Shown here in pieces: positions 1-8,347 of a stretch of 55,851 nucleotides of DNA. Made by a program: the position numbers and the translations under genes. Source of the stretch: Amedibacillus dolichus DSM 3991 (lineage in GTDB: Bacteria > Bacillota_I > Bacilli_A > Erysipelotrichales > Erysipelotrichaceae); NCBI RefSeq assembly GCF_000154285.1, contig NZ_DS483462.1:2523-58373 (forward strand), written 5' to 3'. Every line of letters starts with the position of its first letter. Position 1 is the stretch's first letter. The notes under the pieces were generated by a model. The model saw nothing but the letters and a program-made list of their open reading frames with translations, was not told where the DNA came from and did not search any database.

Positions 1-2
1 TA

Positions 3-1556
3 ATGGAAGATAGAATGACAGCCCAACAATTGAAAAATTCAATTCTTCAAATGGCTGTTCAGGGAAAACTTGTACCTCAAGATTTAAATGATGAGCCAGC
101 ATCAGTTTTACTTAGAAGAATAAAAAAAGAAAAAGAAGAACTAATTAAGGAAGGGAAGATTAAAAAAAGTAAAACAGAATCTTTCATCTTTCGTGGTGCC
201 GATAATCTTCATTATGAGCAGATAGGTAAAGAGGTACGATGTATTGAGGATGAATTGCCTTTTGAGATACCTGATAATTGGGAATGGGTACACATTAATG
301 ATATTGCAGAATCTTATTTAGGAAAAACACTAAATAAAACAAAAGATATTGGTGAATCTGTTCCATACTTATGTAGTATTAATATCCAATCAGATTACAT
401 TGATATGAATACTATCAAGATTGCAAAATTTAATGAGGCAGAAAAACAAAAATATTTGCTTCAAGATGGAGATTTATTAATTTGTGAAGGTGGAGATGCA
501 GGAAGGTCAGCAGTGTGGAACAAAAATAAAACAATGTATTATCAAAATGCGTTACATCGTGTTCGCTTTTATGAAAAACTTAATCCAGTTTTTTATCAAA
601 GAGTTCTATCTTTTTATAAAGTCTCCAAAATATTGGATAATTATTTTAAAGGTGTAACTATTAAGCATTTTGTACAAAAATCATTATTTTCAATTTATTT
701 TCCTCTACCCCCACTCCAAGAACAACATCGAATAGTTGCAAAACTTCAAGAATTAGAACCGTTGATTGAAAAATACAGAATTGCTGAAGAACAATTACAT
801 GAACTAAATTCAAATATCAAGGATCAATTAAAGAAATCGATTCTTCAATATGCAATCGAAGGTAAACTAGTACCTCAAGATCCAAATGATGAACCTGCAT
901 CTGTATTATTAGAGCGTATTCGAGAAGAAAAACAACAACTTATCAAAGAAGGTAAAATCAAAAAAGATAAGAATGAATCCATCATTTTTAGAAGGGATAA
1001 TTCTTATTATGAAAAGATAAACGGAATTGAGTATTGTATAGACAATGAAATCCCGTTTGAGATACCAAATTCATGGCAATGGGCAAGACTTAACAATATT
1101 GGGAATTGGGGAGCAGGCGCTACTCCTAGCAAATCAAATAACGAGTATTATTCGAATGGTACAATACCTTGGTTATTAACTGGAGATTTGAATGACGGAT
1201 ATATCACAAATATTCCAAATCATATAACAGAATTAGCTTTAGAAAAAACTTCTGTTAAACTTAATCCATCTGGTTCTGTTTTAATTGCGATGTATGGAGC
1301 AACAATTGGAAAGTTAGGAATACTGACTTTTCCAGCAACTACAAATCAAGCATGTTGCGCATGCTTAGTATACAAACCATTCTATTCAAAATACTTATTT
1401 TTCTATTTACTAGCTAATAAAAGAAACTTTGTCAAAAAAGGTGAAGGAGGGGCTCAACCTAATATTTCAAAAGAAAAAATCATAAAAACACTTATAGCAG
1501 TTCCGCCTCTCAAAGAACAAATAAGAATAGTAAATTTGTTAGGAAAAGTTATTTAA
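3..1556 (+). CDS. hsdS: Type I restriction-modification specificity subunit (expressed copy)
   Basis: HsdS chooses the DNA sequence that a type I restriction-modification complex (HsdR2M2S) methylates or cuts. The 517-residue protein shows the usual alternation: an N-terminal helical segment (about 5-75, QLKNSILQMAVQGKLVPQ), target-recognition domain 1 (about 85-235, opening with PFEIPDNWEW), a central conserved helix (about 238-340, PPLQEQHRIVAKLQELEP and then a second KSILQYAIEGKLVPQ), and target-recognition domain 2 (about 345-517, PFEIPNSWQWARL). The window opens with TAATG, so the start probably overlaps the stop of an upstream gene, most likely hsdM outside the window; the ATG at 15 is an alternative start. 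It is the only hsdS copy here with a complete N-terminus. Its central helix is repeated inverted further right, so its recognition domains are probably exchangeable by inversion. Confidence 0.92.
   Translation: MEDRMTAQQLKNSILQMAVQGKLVPQDLNDEPASVLLRRIKKEKEELIKEGKIKKSKTESFIFRGADNLHYEQIGKEVRCIEDELPFEIPDNWEWVHINDIAESYLGKTLNKTKDIGESVPYLCSINIQSDYIDMNTIKIAKFNEAEKQKYLLQDGDLLICEGGDAGRSAVWNKNKTMYYQNALHRVRFYEKLNPVFYQRVLSFYKVSKILDNYFKGVTIKHFVQKSLFSIYFPLPPLQEQHRIVAKLQELEPLIEKYRIAEEQLHELNSNIKDQLKKSILQYAIEGKLVPQDPNDEPASVLLERIREEKQQLIKEGKIKKDKNESIIFRRDNSYYEKINGIEYCIDNEIPFEIPNSWQWARLNNIGNWGAGATPSKSNNEYYSNGTIPWLLTGDLNDGYITNIPNHITELALEKTSVKLNPSGSVLIAMYGATIGKLGILTFPATTNQACCACLVYKPFYSKYLFFYLLANKRNFVKKGEGGAQPNISKEKIIKTLIAVPPLKEQIRIVNLLGKVI
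202..287 (+). repeat. Inverted repeat L, left arm (86 bp)
   Basis: Reverse-complement partner of 4211-4296 with three mismatches by my alignment. It encodes the junction between the N-terminal helix and recognition domain 1 (YEQIGKEVRCIEDELPFEIP). Crossing over here would exchange recognition domain 1 and everything downstream. Confidence 0.88.
708..1012 (+). repeat. Inverted repeat C, left arm (305 bp)
   Basis: Reverse-complement partner of 3480-3784. Aligning the two arms base by base I found no mismatch. It encodes the central conserved helix between the two recognition domains. Recombination here would swap recognition domain 2 only. Identity over 305 bp next to freely diverged flanks points to recent or continuing recombination. 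Confidence 0.93.
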
Positions 1557-2126
1557 CATTATTCTTATTATGAGAAGTTTGCCGAATTTACAAATAAAAT
1601 TGATGATCTTATACCATTTGAAATTCCAAATACTTGGGAATGGATTAGATTAGGTACTGTAGGTGAATCAAATATTGGTTTAACATATAAATCGTCAGAT
1701 ATAACTAATTCAAAAGGAATTTTAGTTTTAAGATCAGGAAATATTCAAAATGGAAAAATGTCATATTGCGATAACTTATATGTTTCATGTGAAGTGCCAC
1801 AAAAAGCAATGATATATAAAAATGATCTACTTATTTGTGCTAGAAACGGAAGTCGTTCTTTAGTTGGAAAGTGTGCGATTGTAGATATTGAAAAAGCATC
1901 ATTTGGGGCTTTTATGACTAAATTTAGTAGTAAATTTAATCCTTATATAAAAATATTTTTAGATTCACCTACTTTTAGAAATCAATTAGATAATGTCAAA
2001 ACAGAAACAATAAATCAAATCACGCAAAAAAATCTACAAAATCAATTACTTCCTTTACCTCCTTTTGAAGAACAAATTAAAATTGTTAATACGATCAACA
2101 AAATATACTCCATTCTAGATTGTTAG
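1557..2126 (+). pseudogene. Spare hsdS target-recognition domain fragment
   Basis: This stretch follows the hsdS stop directly and stays in the same reading frame, but it has no start codon or ribosome site of its own. It encodes one recognition domain: YYEKF, then PFEIPNTWEWIRLG, about 150 residues, and a closing PPFEEQIKIVNTINKIYSIL. It opens with a 20-base stretch (1561-1580) that also occurs at the junction between central helix and recognition domain 2 in the inverted hsdS copy. I read it as a silent cassette left by an earlier recombination. The ATG at 1758 is internal and would give an incomplete domain, so an independent gene is unlikely. Confidence 0.75.
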
Positions 2127-2142
2127 AATGGAGTATTGTTTT
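2105..2142 (+). terminator. Intrinsic terminator after the hsdS region
   Basis: A perfect 13-bp inverted repeat (ATACTCCATTCTA and its complement) with a 6-base loop overlaps the stop codon of the spare recognition domain and is followed by TTGTTTTT. It separates the hsdS side from the convergent recombinase gene. Confidence 0.85.
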
Positions 2143-2942
2143 TACCAATCAATTAAATTATCAACAAGTTCTTGTTGTTCTGTGGAAGTTTTTCTTAAAT
2201 ATATTCTTGTGGTTTCTATACTTTCATGTCCCATTAAATCTGCTAAAAAAGCAATATCATTGCACTTTGCTAAAAAATTTTTTGCAAATCTATGGCGGAA
2301 CGAATGCGGATATACCACATTAGGATTAATATCATATTTCAAAGCAAATTTTTTTAATTGCCCCGAAATTCCTCTGGTAGTAATTCTGTTCCCATATTTG
2401 TTTAAGAATATAAATCCTGTTTCCTGATTCCTAGATTTTAACCAAATCAATGCCTCTTTCTTTAATTTAACAGGAATATATATTCGTCTTAATTTACCAC
2501 CTTTTGAATAAATATCGATATAGCCTAATTGCACATGTTCTACTTTTATTTGAATCAATTCACTCACTCGAGCGCCTGTAGCAGCTAGAAATCTAACTAC
2601 CATATACCAATCCAAATCATCTTTTTTCAAACAATTCTTTAAATAGTTATAGTCTGCTTCGCTAATAACATTTTCAAGATAAGTTTTTTGTTGAATTTTG
2701 ATAAATGGTAATTTCAAACTTCCTTTACTTAAAAATTCTAGGTAACAATTAATAGCTCTTAAACGAAGATTCACTGTTTTAGGCTTATAGTTTTCTATTA
2801 ACCAAGTTTTATACTGTTTTAAATTTTTTTTATTTATATCCTCATACTGTATAAAATACTGATCAACAGCAAATACATACGAATCAATCGTATTTTTTGA
2901 AAAATTTGTTTTTTCTAAATATTCTTTAAATTGTTTACTCAT
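2142..2942 (-). CDS. Tyrosine recombinase, probable hsdS invertase
   Basis: A 266-residue tyrosine recombinase of the phage-integrase/XerC-D type. The N-terminal SAM-like core-binding domain covers about 1-95 (FSKNTIDSYVFAVDQYF), and the catalytic domain about 100-260. The first catalytic Arg lies in ATGARVSELIQI, the HxxR box in HSFRHRF, and the later His and Tyr nucleophile in LMGHESIETTRIYLRK. The gene has a strong ribosome site (AAGGAGG) before its ATG. It lies between two inverted hsdS copies, the usual place for the recombinase that flips type I specificity genes, for example in pneumococci, Lactobacillus and Bacteroides. The role as local invertase is inferred from position; the family call is firm. 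Confidence 0.88.
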   Translation of the reverse strand: MSKQFKEYLEKTNFSKNTIDSYVFAVDQYFIQYEDINKKNLKQYKTWLIENYKPKTVNLRLRAINCYLEFLSKGSLKLPFIKIQQKTYLENVISEADYNYLKNCLKKDDLDWYMVVRFLAATGARVSELIQIKVEHVQLGYIDIYSKGGKLRRIYIPVKLKKEALIWLKSRNQETGFIFLNKYGNRITTRGISGQLKKFALKYDINPNVVYPHSFRHRFAKNFLAKCNDIAFLADLMGHESIETTRIYLRKTSTEQQELVDNLIDW

Positions 2943-2980
2943 AACAATCCTCCTTCGGAAGAAAATTATAAGTACAAATA

Positions 2981-4243
2981 TTAAAGTAAGTGTGTTATGA
3001 GATTAATTTTTTCTAAAATTCGTTGTTGTTCGGTTATTGGTGGCAAAAAGATAAGCGTATTATTAAATAGTTCTTTATCTAAATGAGGTATTGCAGCGCC
3101 TTTTTTGTTATGTTTGTATTTAATTCTGTTGCATTGAAATATGATGTCTACATATTTTTCGTTAACAAAATTAGAAGTTTGTAATATTTTAAAAGTGCTT
3201 CCCATATACCCTCGGTATTTTATTTTCATTACTTCTCCCGAATTTTCACCATCAACTAAAATAACATTAGTGCCACGGGTCACTATCACTCCACTATCTT
3301 TTGTTTCTGCTTCCTTATTTCCACGTAAAACTTTTACTTCTAAATAAGGAAGTATCTCACCTTTTGATAAATTCCCGTTATTAAGCCAACAAAGATTCTT
3401 TTGTCTTGTTAAAATCCAATTAATTGGAACGCTACATTTTATTTCATCATCAATACAGAACTCTGTATTTCCAAACTTCTCATAATAAGAATTATCCCTT
3501 CTAAAAATGATGGATTCATTCTTATCTTTTTTGATTTTACCTTCTTTGATAAGTTGTTGTTTTTCTTCTCGAATACGCTCTAATAATACAGATGCAGGTT
3601 CATCATTTGGATCTTGAGGTACTAGTTTACCTTCGATTGCATATTGAAGAATCGATTTCTTTAATTGATCCTTGATATTTGAATTTAGTTCATGTAATTG
3701 TTCTTCAGCAATTCTGTATTTTTCAATCAACGGTTCTAATTCTTGAAGTTTTGCAACTATTCGATGTTGTTCTTGGAGTGGGGGAATAGGCAGTATCATT
3801 TTTGAGAGTGTTTGTCCATTACAGTTAGGTTGGGCAGTTGCAATTGTTCCTTTTTTTAGTTGACTCCAGTATAAAGAAGTTTCCATAAAATACTTAAGAT
3901 ATTTGGGATTAATTTCGTTATAGTTATAAACAGTTCTAATTAGATATCCTGCAAATACAGAGTCCTCGTTGATATTTTCTACCAGAAACGACTTACCAAC
4001 TGTACCTCCCGTTCGAGCAAACAATATATCAAAATTATGTAGTAAATAATCAGGTATTTCATTTTCTTTAATATTACAAAAAGGAACACTATCCCATAAA
4101 ACTTGATTATCCTGTATATCCGTAATTCTAACCATTTTGATTACTCCTGTATCTTTTGCAGGTGCATTATATCCATATTGGATTTTATACGAAACTTCTC
4201 CCCACGACTTCCATTCCCAATTATCAGGTATCTCAAATGGCAA
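2981..4243 (-). pseudogene. Inverted silent hsdS copy lacking its N-terminus
   Basis: A second specificity gene in the opposite orientation. It contains a different recognition domain 1 (PFEIPDNWEWKSWGEV, about residues 1-150), the same central helix as the expressed copy, and a different recognition domain 2 (about 260-420, ending PPITEQQRILEKINLI). Similarity to the expressed gene continues upstream of the first ATG to about 4296 and then stops, so the N-terminal 65 or so residues are missing and no ribosome site is visible. This is the expected form of a storage copy: it becomes functional only when inversion moves its domains behind the intact N-terminus at 3-201. The recombinase follows 38 bases downstream on the same strand. 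Confidence 0.85.
3480..3784 (-). repeat. Inverted repeat C, right arm (305 bp)
   Basis: Inverted partner of 708-1012 inside the silent hsdS copy. The arms diverge abruptly just inside the recognition domains on either side. Confidence 0.93.
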
Positions 4244-4296
4244 TTCATCTTCAATACATCGTACTTCTTTACCTATCTGCTCATAATGAAGATTAT
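4211..4296 (-). repeat. Inverted repeat L, right arm (86 bp)
   Basis: Inverted partner of 202-287 at the 5' edge of the silent hsdS copy. Outside 4296 the two copies stop matching, which sets the outer limit of the invertible segment. Confidence 0.88.
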
Positions 4297-4409
4297 AGGA
4301 ATGTAATATATTACTAATTACTTCTGTATTATTAGTCTGCTATATTTTTAAGTATTACTTTCACTAGATACGACATACTGACATATACCATACAACACCA
4401 AGAAGATAG

Positions 4410-5806
4410 GGGTAACCAAAATTAAGCAGGGTTTAGTGTAAAATTCAGTAGGGTCTTTTAATAGGGTTTACTGATAAAATAAAGAAAAGGATAGAAACAA
4501 TTCGATTACTGTGTCTATCCTTTTTAAGTGCTTAATTCAAATAATAATAATTATTTCATTTTATCTATTTTTATTATAAGATTTTCTTTTTTTCCTTTGT
4601 AACTATGAATTTGTTTGGTTGATTTAGGTGTTCCTAGAACTGTATCGAACTTAGTTTTATTAAAATCAATATATGTTTGCTTCTAGTTTTTATATATTTC
4701 AAACTTGTCATCAACTTCATAAAATATTTCATCTAATTGATATGTACTTAAATAAATATGAAAATATTTGTTTCTTTTCGTAGGACTATCATTCCATTGA
4801 ATATCTTCATAATCTGCTAATAGAAAGAATTTGTAATGGTTTAATAATATAAGTTCTTTCGATTATTTGATTGATGAATATGCAAGATTATTTAATTCGT
4901 TCTTTTCTTTTAGTCTTTCTTTATCTCGTTTTTGGTATTTCTTTTTGACACTGACTAAATAATTGTTTAGCAGTTGGTTTAAATAAGAAACGACGTGAAA
5001 ACTATCAATTACTATCTTTGCATTTCTAAAGTATTTATCAGGAAATGTAAGATATTCGCTATACATATCGCTTACTATGTATTCTACGTTTCCACGTTCT
5101 TGAAAACTAATAGAATAAAAATAAGCATCGAGTGTCGTTTCCCAGCGATTAGGTAAAATATCAACGATTTCTCTCGTTTCAAAATCCATAAGTACACAAC
5201 ACAGTTTAGTCTTTTCATTAATATCTAAATGGACTTCATCTATACTTAATATTCTAGGAAGAGGTAAACGTTTCATATCAACGAATTTAGTAAATGTATC
5301 ATGAACATAGGTATCTGATACATTAAAATGTGCAGCTACCATAGAACATGTTTTATTAATATCCTTTAATTCGTTAATGATAAGGAATGGTATTAAATTT
5401 GTGATTCTTTTTCTAGGCTCGATGAACAGACTAATAATATTTGATGTTTTGCCTTACGATGAGTGAGATACCCTTAGAGTACATAGAAAAACCACATATA
5501 GGACATACATGTGGTACTAAAGGTTTCTCGATTACAACAGTTTTTGTAAGAGAGTTTTGGTTGGTGATGATTTCGACAAGGCGAATAGTATCATCTTCTA
5601 AATTTAAAGCTTTTATGATATCATTCATATATCCTCCATTTCTATTTGAATTAAGCAATCTAATAACAATGGAGAAAAAAGAAGAGGATAATTACATTGT
5701 GTAGTTGTCCTCTTTTTAACGTGATTTTGATTAAAATTTTAGACCCTGCTAATAGACCCTATTAAAAGACCCTACTAAAGCAAACCCTATTTAAATTTGG
5801 TTACCC
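4410..5806 (-). mobile_element. Decayed ISL3-family insertion sequence
   Basis: The ends are imperfect inverted repeats starting GGGTAACCAAA: GGGTAACC at 4410-4417 and GGTTACCC at 5799-5806. Inside each end lie further matching blocks, including TAGGGTCTTTTAATAGGG and its complement. The interior holds fragments of one transposase on the minus strand. ISL3 elements usually make an 8-bp target duplication, but the flanking bases (GAAGATAG and AAGGAAAA) do not match, which suggests later change at one end. The element looks immobile. Confidence 0.82.
4551..5628 (-). pseudogene. ISL3-family transposase, broken
   Basis: The N-terminal part (MNDIIKALNLEDDTIRLVEI, then a zinc-finger CPICG motif) begins at 5628 behind a good ribosome site and soon leaves frame. 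A second piece carries the transposase core: NVSDTYVHDTF, the first catalytic Asp in RILSIDEVHLD and the second in IVIDSFHVVSYLNQLL. The stretch between the zinc finger and this core is much shorter than in intact ISL3 transposases, so frameshift and deletion are both likely. After the stop at 4863 the same frame continues with recognisable C-terminal sequence (ADYEDIQWND) interrupted by further stops. Non-functional. Confidence 0.82.
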
Positions 5807-5884
5807 AAGGAAAATTCTGAATTTATTAATTATCTATTGCCATGGGAGGAACAAGTTCAAACAATATGTAAGAAAGCCGAATAG
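5807..5884 (+). pseudogene. Possible 3' remnant of a gene cut by the insertion sequence
   Basis: Directly after the right end of the insertion sequence an open frame without start reads to a TAG at 5882, ending LLPWEEQVQTICKKAE, and is followed at once by a terminator hairpin. That is how a gene's 3' end looks. I do not recognise the family, and the left flank of the insertion sequence offers no convincing 5' part. Confidence 0.3.
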
Positions 5885-5922
5885 CGATGGTTATTAGAAT
5901 GACCACCTTACTCGGCTTTTTA
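5873..5922 (+). terminator. Intrinsic terminator
   Basis: AAAGCCGA pairs with TCGGCTTTTT across a long loop that has an inner GGT/ACC stem. It follows the orphan reading frame. Confidence 0.6.
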
Positions 5923-6087
5923 TATTTATTCAATACACTTTTTATTTGATGCTTACAATAAAATCAATCTTTTTTGTTTATTAATTGATATAGTTTATTA
6001 TAGCAGTGTACTAACCGTAACCACAAAGAAATCATGAACATTGTAATCTCCTGATTATTTTAAGGCTAGTTCAATGCGAAATTACAT
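5923..6087. other. AT-rich intergenic stretch without visible gene
   Basis: About 165 bases of AT-rich sequence between a terminator and the next promoter. I see no coding frame with a ribosome site and no strong structure. Confidence 0.5.
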
Positions 6088-6138
6088 TTGACAAAAAAAT
6101 CAAAAATGTTTATAATATGAACCGTTCACAACATGAAC
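6088..6138 (+). promoter_or_regulatory. Promoter with overlapping TGAAC/GTTCA operator-like arms
   Basis: A textbook sigma-A promoter: TTGACA at 6088, 17-base spacer, TATAAT at 6111. Immediately downstream are three alternating arms: TGAAC (6118), GTTCA (6124) and TGAAC (6134). They form two overlapping dyads, TGAAC-N1-GTTCA and GTTCA-N5-TGAAC. The position over the start of transcription suggests repression by a dimeric regulator. Confidence 0.75.
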
Positions 6139-6199
6139 TTAATCTAGCGATTTTCATTGCTGGTTTCTTGTGATTTATGAATTATACGTGGAGGATACT

Positions 6200-7279
6200 A
6201 TGAGTAAAAAAGCTAAAAAAATAATTAAAATAGTAGTGATTTCAATTGTAACGCTTGCGATAACAATTTGTTTCGGAGGTTATATGATGTTTCACAATGA
6301 AATCAAGACGCTTCACTCGATTGAGAAGCTTGATGATTACCCATTCTATATGATGGAGTATTATGGTGATTATGGTCTTGATGAATTTTTAGAACAAGGA
6401 GGCGCATCGAGCGATTCTGAATTGGTTTCCTTTGTGGTAAAAAGGTTAATGAAAGGATTGCCTATAGAAATCAATATTCCAAGCTTAGGCTGTTCGACCT
6501 TCACAGCAGTAACTCCCGAAAATGAATACTTATTCGGCCGTAATTTTGATTTAAGCTATTCACCGGCTATGATGGTTCGTACAAAACCGGAAAAAGGATA
6601 TGAATCTGTTTCCATGGTAAATTTAGGCTTTATCGGATATGGAAAAGATAAGTTACCCGATAATTTTTTCAATAGTATAACAACTTTGGCAGGACCATAC
6701 GCCCCTCTTGACGGAATGAACGAAAAAGGTTTAAGTGTAGGGGTGCTACTTATTCCGACAGAAGAAACGAACCAAACAACGAATAAAGTGGATATTACGA
6801 CAACAACGGCAATTCGAATGATTTTAGATACCTGTGCTACGGTAGAAGAGGCTGTTGATTTGTTATCGCAATATGATATGCATTCAAGTGCAAATAGCTG
6901 TTATCATTTTCAAATAGCCGATGCCAATGGAACTTCCGTTGTGGTGGAATATATTAACAATGAGATGAAATTGGTTGAACCGAAGCAAGCATATCAAGCA
7001 GCGACCAACTTCCTATTAACACCGGGAGATTATGATTTCGGTCATGGTCAGGATCGATACAATACGTTAATGACTACCCTAGATAAGAAACAAGGAGTAT
7101 TATCGGAAAAAGAAGCAATGAATCTTTTAAAGGCAGTTTCCCAACAGCCACATAAAACAAAAGATGGAAGCATAAGCGCAACACAATGGTCCGTTGTATA
7201 TAACAATACAAAACGTACAGCAACCGTATCAATGGGAATGGATTATCAGCATACGTATGAAATTAAGCTGTTTGAATAA
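6200..7279 (+). CDS. Membrane-anchored linear amide C-N hydrolase (choloylglycine hydrolase-like)
   Basis: A 359-residue protein with an N-terminal membrane segment (about 9-30) and an Ntn-hydrolase domain outside the membrane. LGCSTFTAV puts the probable nucleophile at Cys98, and GRNFD at 113-117 is the conserved Arg-Asp motif of the choloylglycine hydrolase/penicillin V acylase superfamily. In that superfamily the nucleophilic Cys becomes N-terminal after cleavage, so residues 1-97 would act as an anchor and propeptide. The substrate cannot be told from sequence: bile salts, N-acyl amides, penicillin V or N-acyl-homoserine lactones are all known for relatives. I chose the ATG at 6200 over one at 6170 because TGGAGGATACT precedes it at the right distance. 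A strong promoter lies upstream and a terminator downstream, so it is a single-gene unit. Confidence 0.8.
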   Translation: MSKKAKKIIKIVVISIVTLAITICFGGYMMFHNEIKTLHSIEKLDDYPFYMMEYYGDYGLDEFLEQGGASSDSELVSFVVKRLMKGLPIEINIPSLGCSTFTAVTPENEYLFGRNFDLSYSPAMMVRTKPEKGYESVSMVNLGFIGYGKDKLPDNFFNSITTLAGPYAPLDGMNEKGLSVGVLLIPTEETNQTTNKVDITTTTAIRMILDTCATVEEAVDLLSQYDMHSSANSCYHFQIADANGTSVVVEYINNEMKLVEPKQAYQAATNFLLTPGDYDFGHGQDRYNTLMTTLDKKQGVLSEKEAMNLLKAVSQQPHKTKDGSISATQWSVVYNNTKRTATVSMGMDYQHTYEIKLFE

Positions 7280-7320
7280 TAGATACAGTAGATGTAGAAA
7301 GCCCAAGAAAATAGTTTTAT

Positions 7321-7355
7321 GAAGAGCCACATAGAATTGAATGTGGTTTTTCTTC
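7321..7355 (+). terminator. Intrinsic terminator
   Basis: AGCCACAT and ATGTGGTTTTT form the stem; it closes the amide hydrolase unit. Confidence 0.75.
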
Positions 7356-7550
7356 ATTATAAAATGTTTTATAAAATCCGTAATCTAACTTCTTTACCTG
7401 CATAAAGAGAACGATGAGCAAAAAACGAGGAAGTATTTGTTATTTTTATATATGTATTGGTGATTTCTAGGATTTCAGCTGATGCATACGATTTGAAAAA
7501 AAGAGGAGCATTTGCTAGTATTAAACTATAAAAGGCTAGGAGGCAAGGAT

Positions 7551-8090
7551 ATGAAAGCAATGAGATTACTTATGATAGGTGCTATTGGTTGTTCTTTCGT
7601 GCTTACCGGTTGTGGGAAAAAGGTTACAACGGAAGAGGCAAGAGATATTGCTTTAAAGGACGCCGGTTTATCTGAAAAAGAGGTGCGCTTTACATCAGAA
7701 AAAATTGATGATGACGGTTTTGAATTTTCTTTTCACACCGATAAAAAGGCATATATTTATGAGATTAGTGAGCGAGGAAAAATTGAGGAAATAAGCACAT
7801 CGAATTATACTACACCCCAAAACGATAAGACGAATGAAAATCAGCAAACACAAGCTCCATCAGCGGATAAAGAGGCTGCCATGCTTACCCAGGAGCAAGC
7901 GTTAGAAAAGGCAATTGCTCATTTTAAAGTAGATGCAGCTGCCATTACCAATCTTCAGATCTATCAAGAAAATGATGATGGAATACAGGTTTATGATGTT
8001 GAATTTGTATATGATGGAAAAGAATATTCTGCGGAAGTAGATGTAACAAGTGGAGCTATAACCTCAAGTGATATTGATATGATACATTAG
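7551..8090 (+). CDS. PepSY-domain lipoprotein
   Basis: A 179-residue predicted lipoprotein. The signal peptide is about 1-20 with lipobox LTGC (Cys21). Two PepSY-like repeats follow: about 26-85 (TTEEARDIALKDAGL and later AYIYEISERGKIEEI) and about 112-179 (LTQEQALEKAIAHF, YDVEFVYDGKEYSAEVD, ending SGAITS). The linker between them is Gln- and Asn-rich. PepSY domains are associated with binding or inhibiting extracytoplasmic peptidases; no specific partner can be named. The ATG at 7551 is preferred because of AGGAGGCAAGGAT directly upstream. A terminator follows and the gene appears monocistronic. Confidence 0.83.
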   Translation: MKAMRLLMIGAIGCSFVLTGCGKKVTTEEARDIALKDAGLSEKEVRFTSEKIDDDGFEFSFHTDKKAYIYEISERGKIEEISTSNYTTPQNDKTNENQQTQAPSADKEAAMLTQEQALEKAIAHFKVDAAAITNLQIYQENDDGIQVYDVEFVYDGKEYSAEVDVTSGAITSSDIDMIH

Positions 8091-8151
8091 ACTGTTTATA
8101 ATGAAAACTTTTATTTGCTAATATTTGAAGTAAAAAGCAAGATACAAAGAG

Positions 8152-8187
8152 AATCAATCTCCATATTTAAGGGATTGATTTTTTTCG
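8152..8187 (+). terminator. Intrinsic terminator
   Basis: AATCAATC and GGATTGATT form the stem, followed by a run of T. Confidence 0.75.
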
Positions 8188-8233
8188 TTTTGAATACGTA
8201 TAATCTATCATTTATAATTCATGAGCATCTGCT

Positions 8234-8262
8234 TTGACAAAATGTAAGCGGTTAGATAAGAT
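8234..8262 (+). promoter_or_regulatory. Probable promoter of the acyl-CoA dehydrogenase fusion operon
   Basis: TTGACA at 8234 and TAAGAT at 8257 with a 17-base spacer, about 85 bases upstream of the start codon. No clear operator dyad is visible in the leader. Confidence 0.6.
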
Positions 8263-8347
8263 GGTAGTGTCATATAAATATATACGTTAGCTTAGTATAT
8301 AAATAAGGCGTAAATATAATTCTTAAAGGAAGAAATGGAGGTAGATT

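Noticed and set aside
4399-5830. Possibility that the ISL3 element interrupts one gene readable across both flanks
   Set aside because: The left flank has no good coding frame and, if the flanks are joined directly, the frame does not continue.
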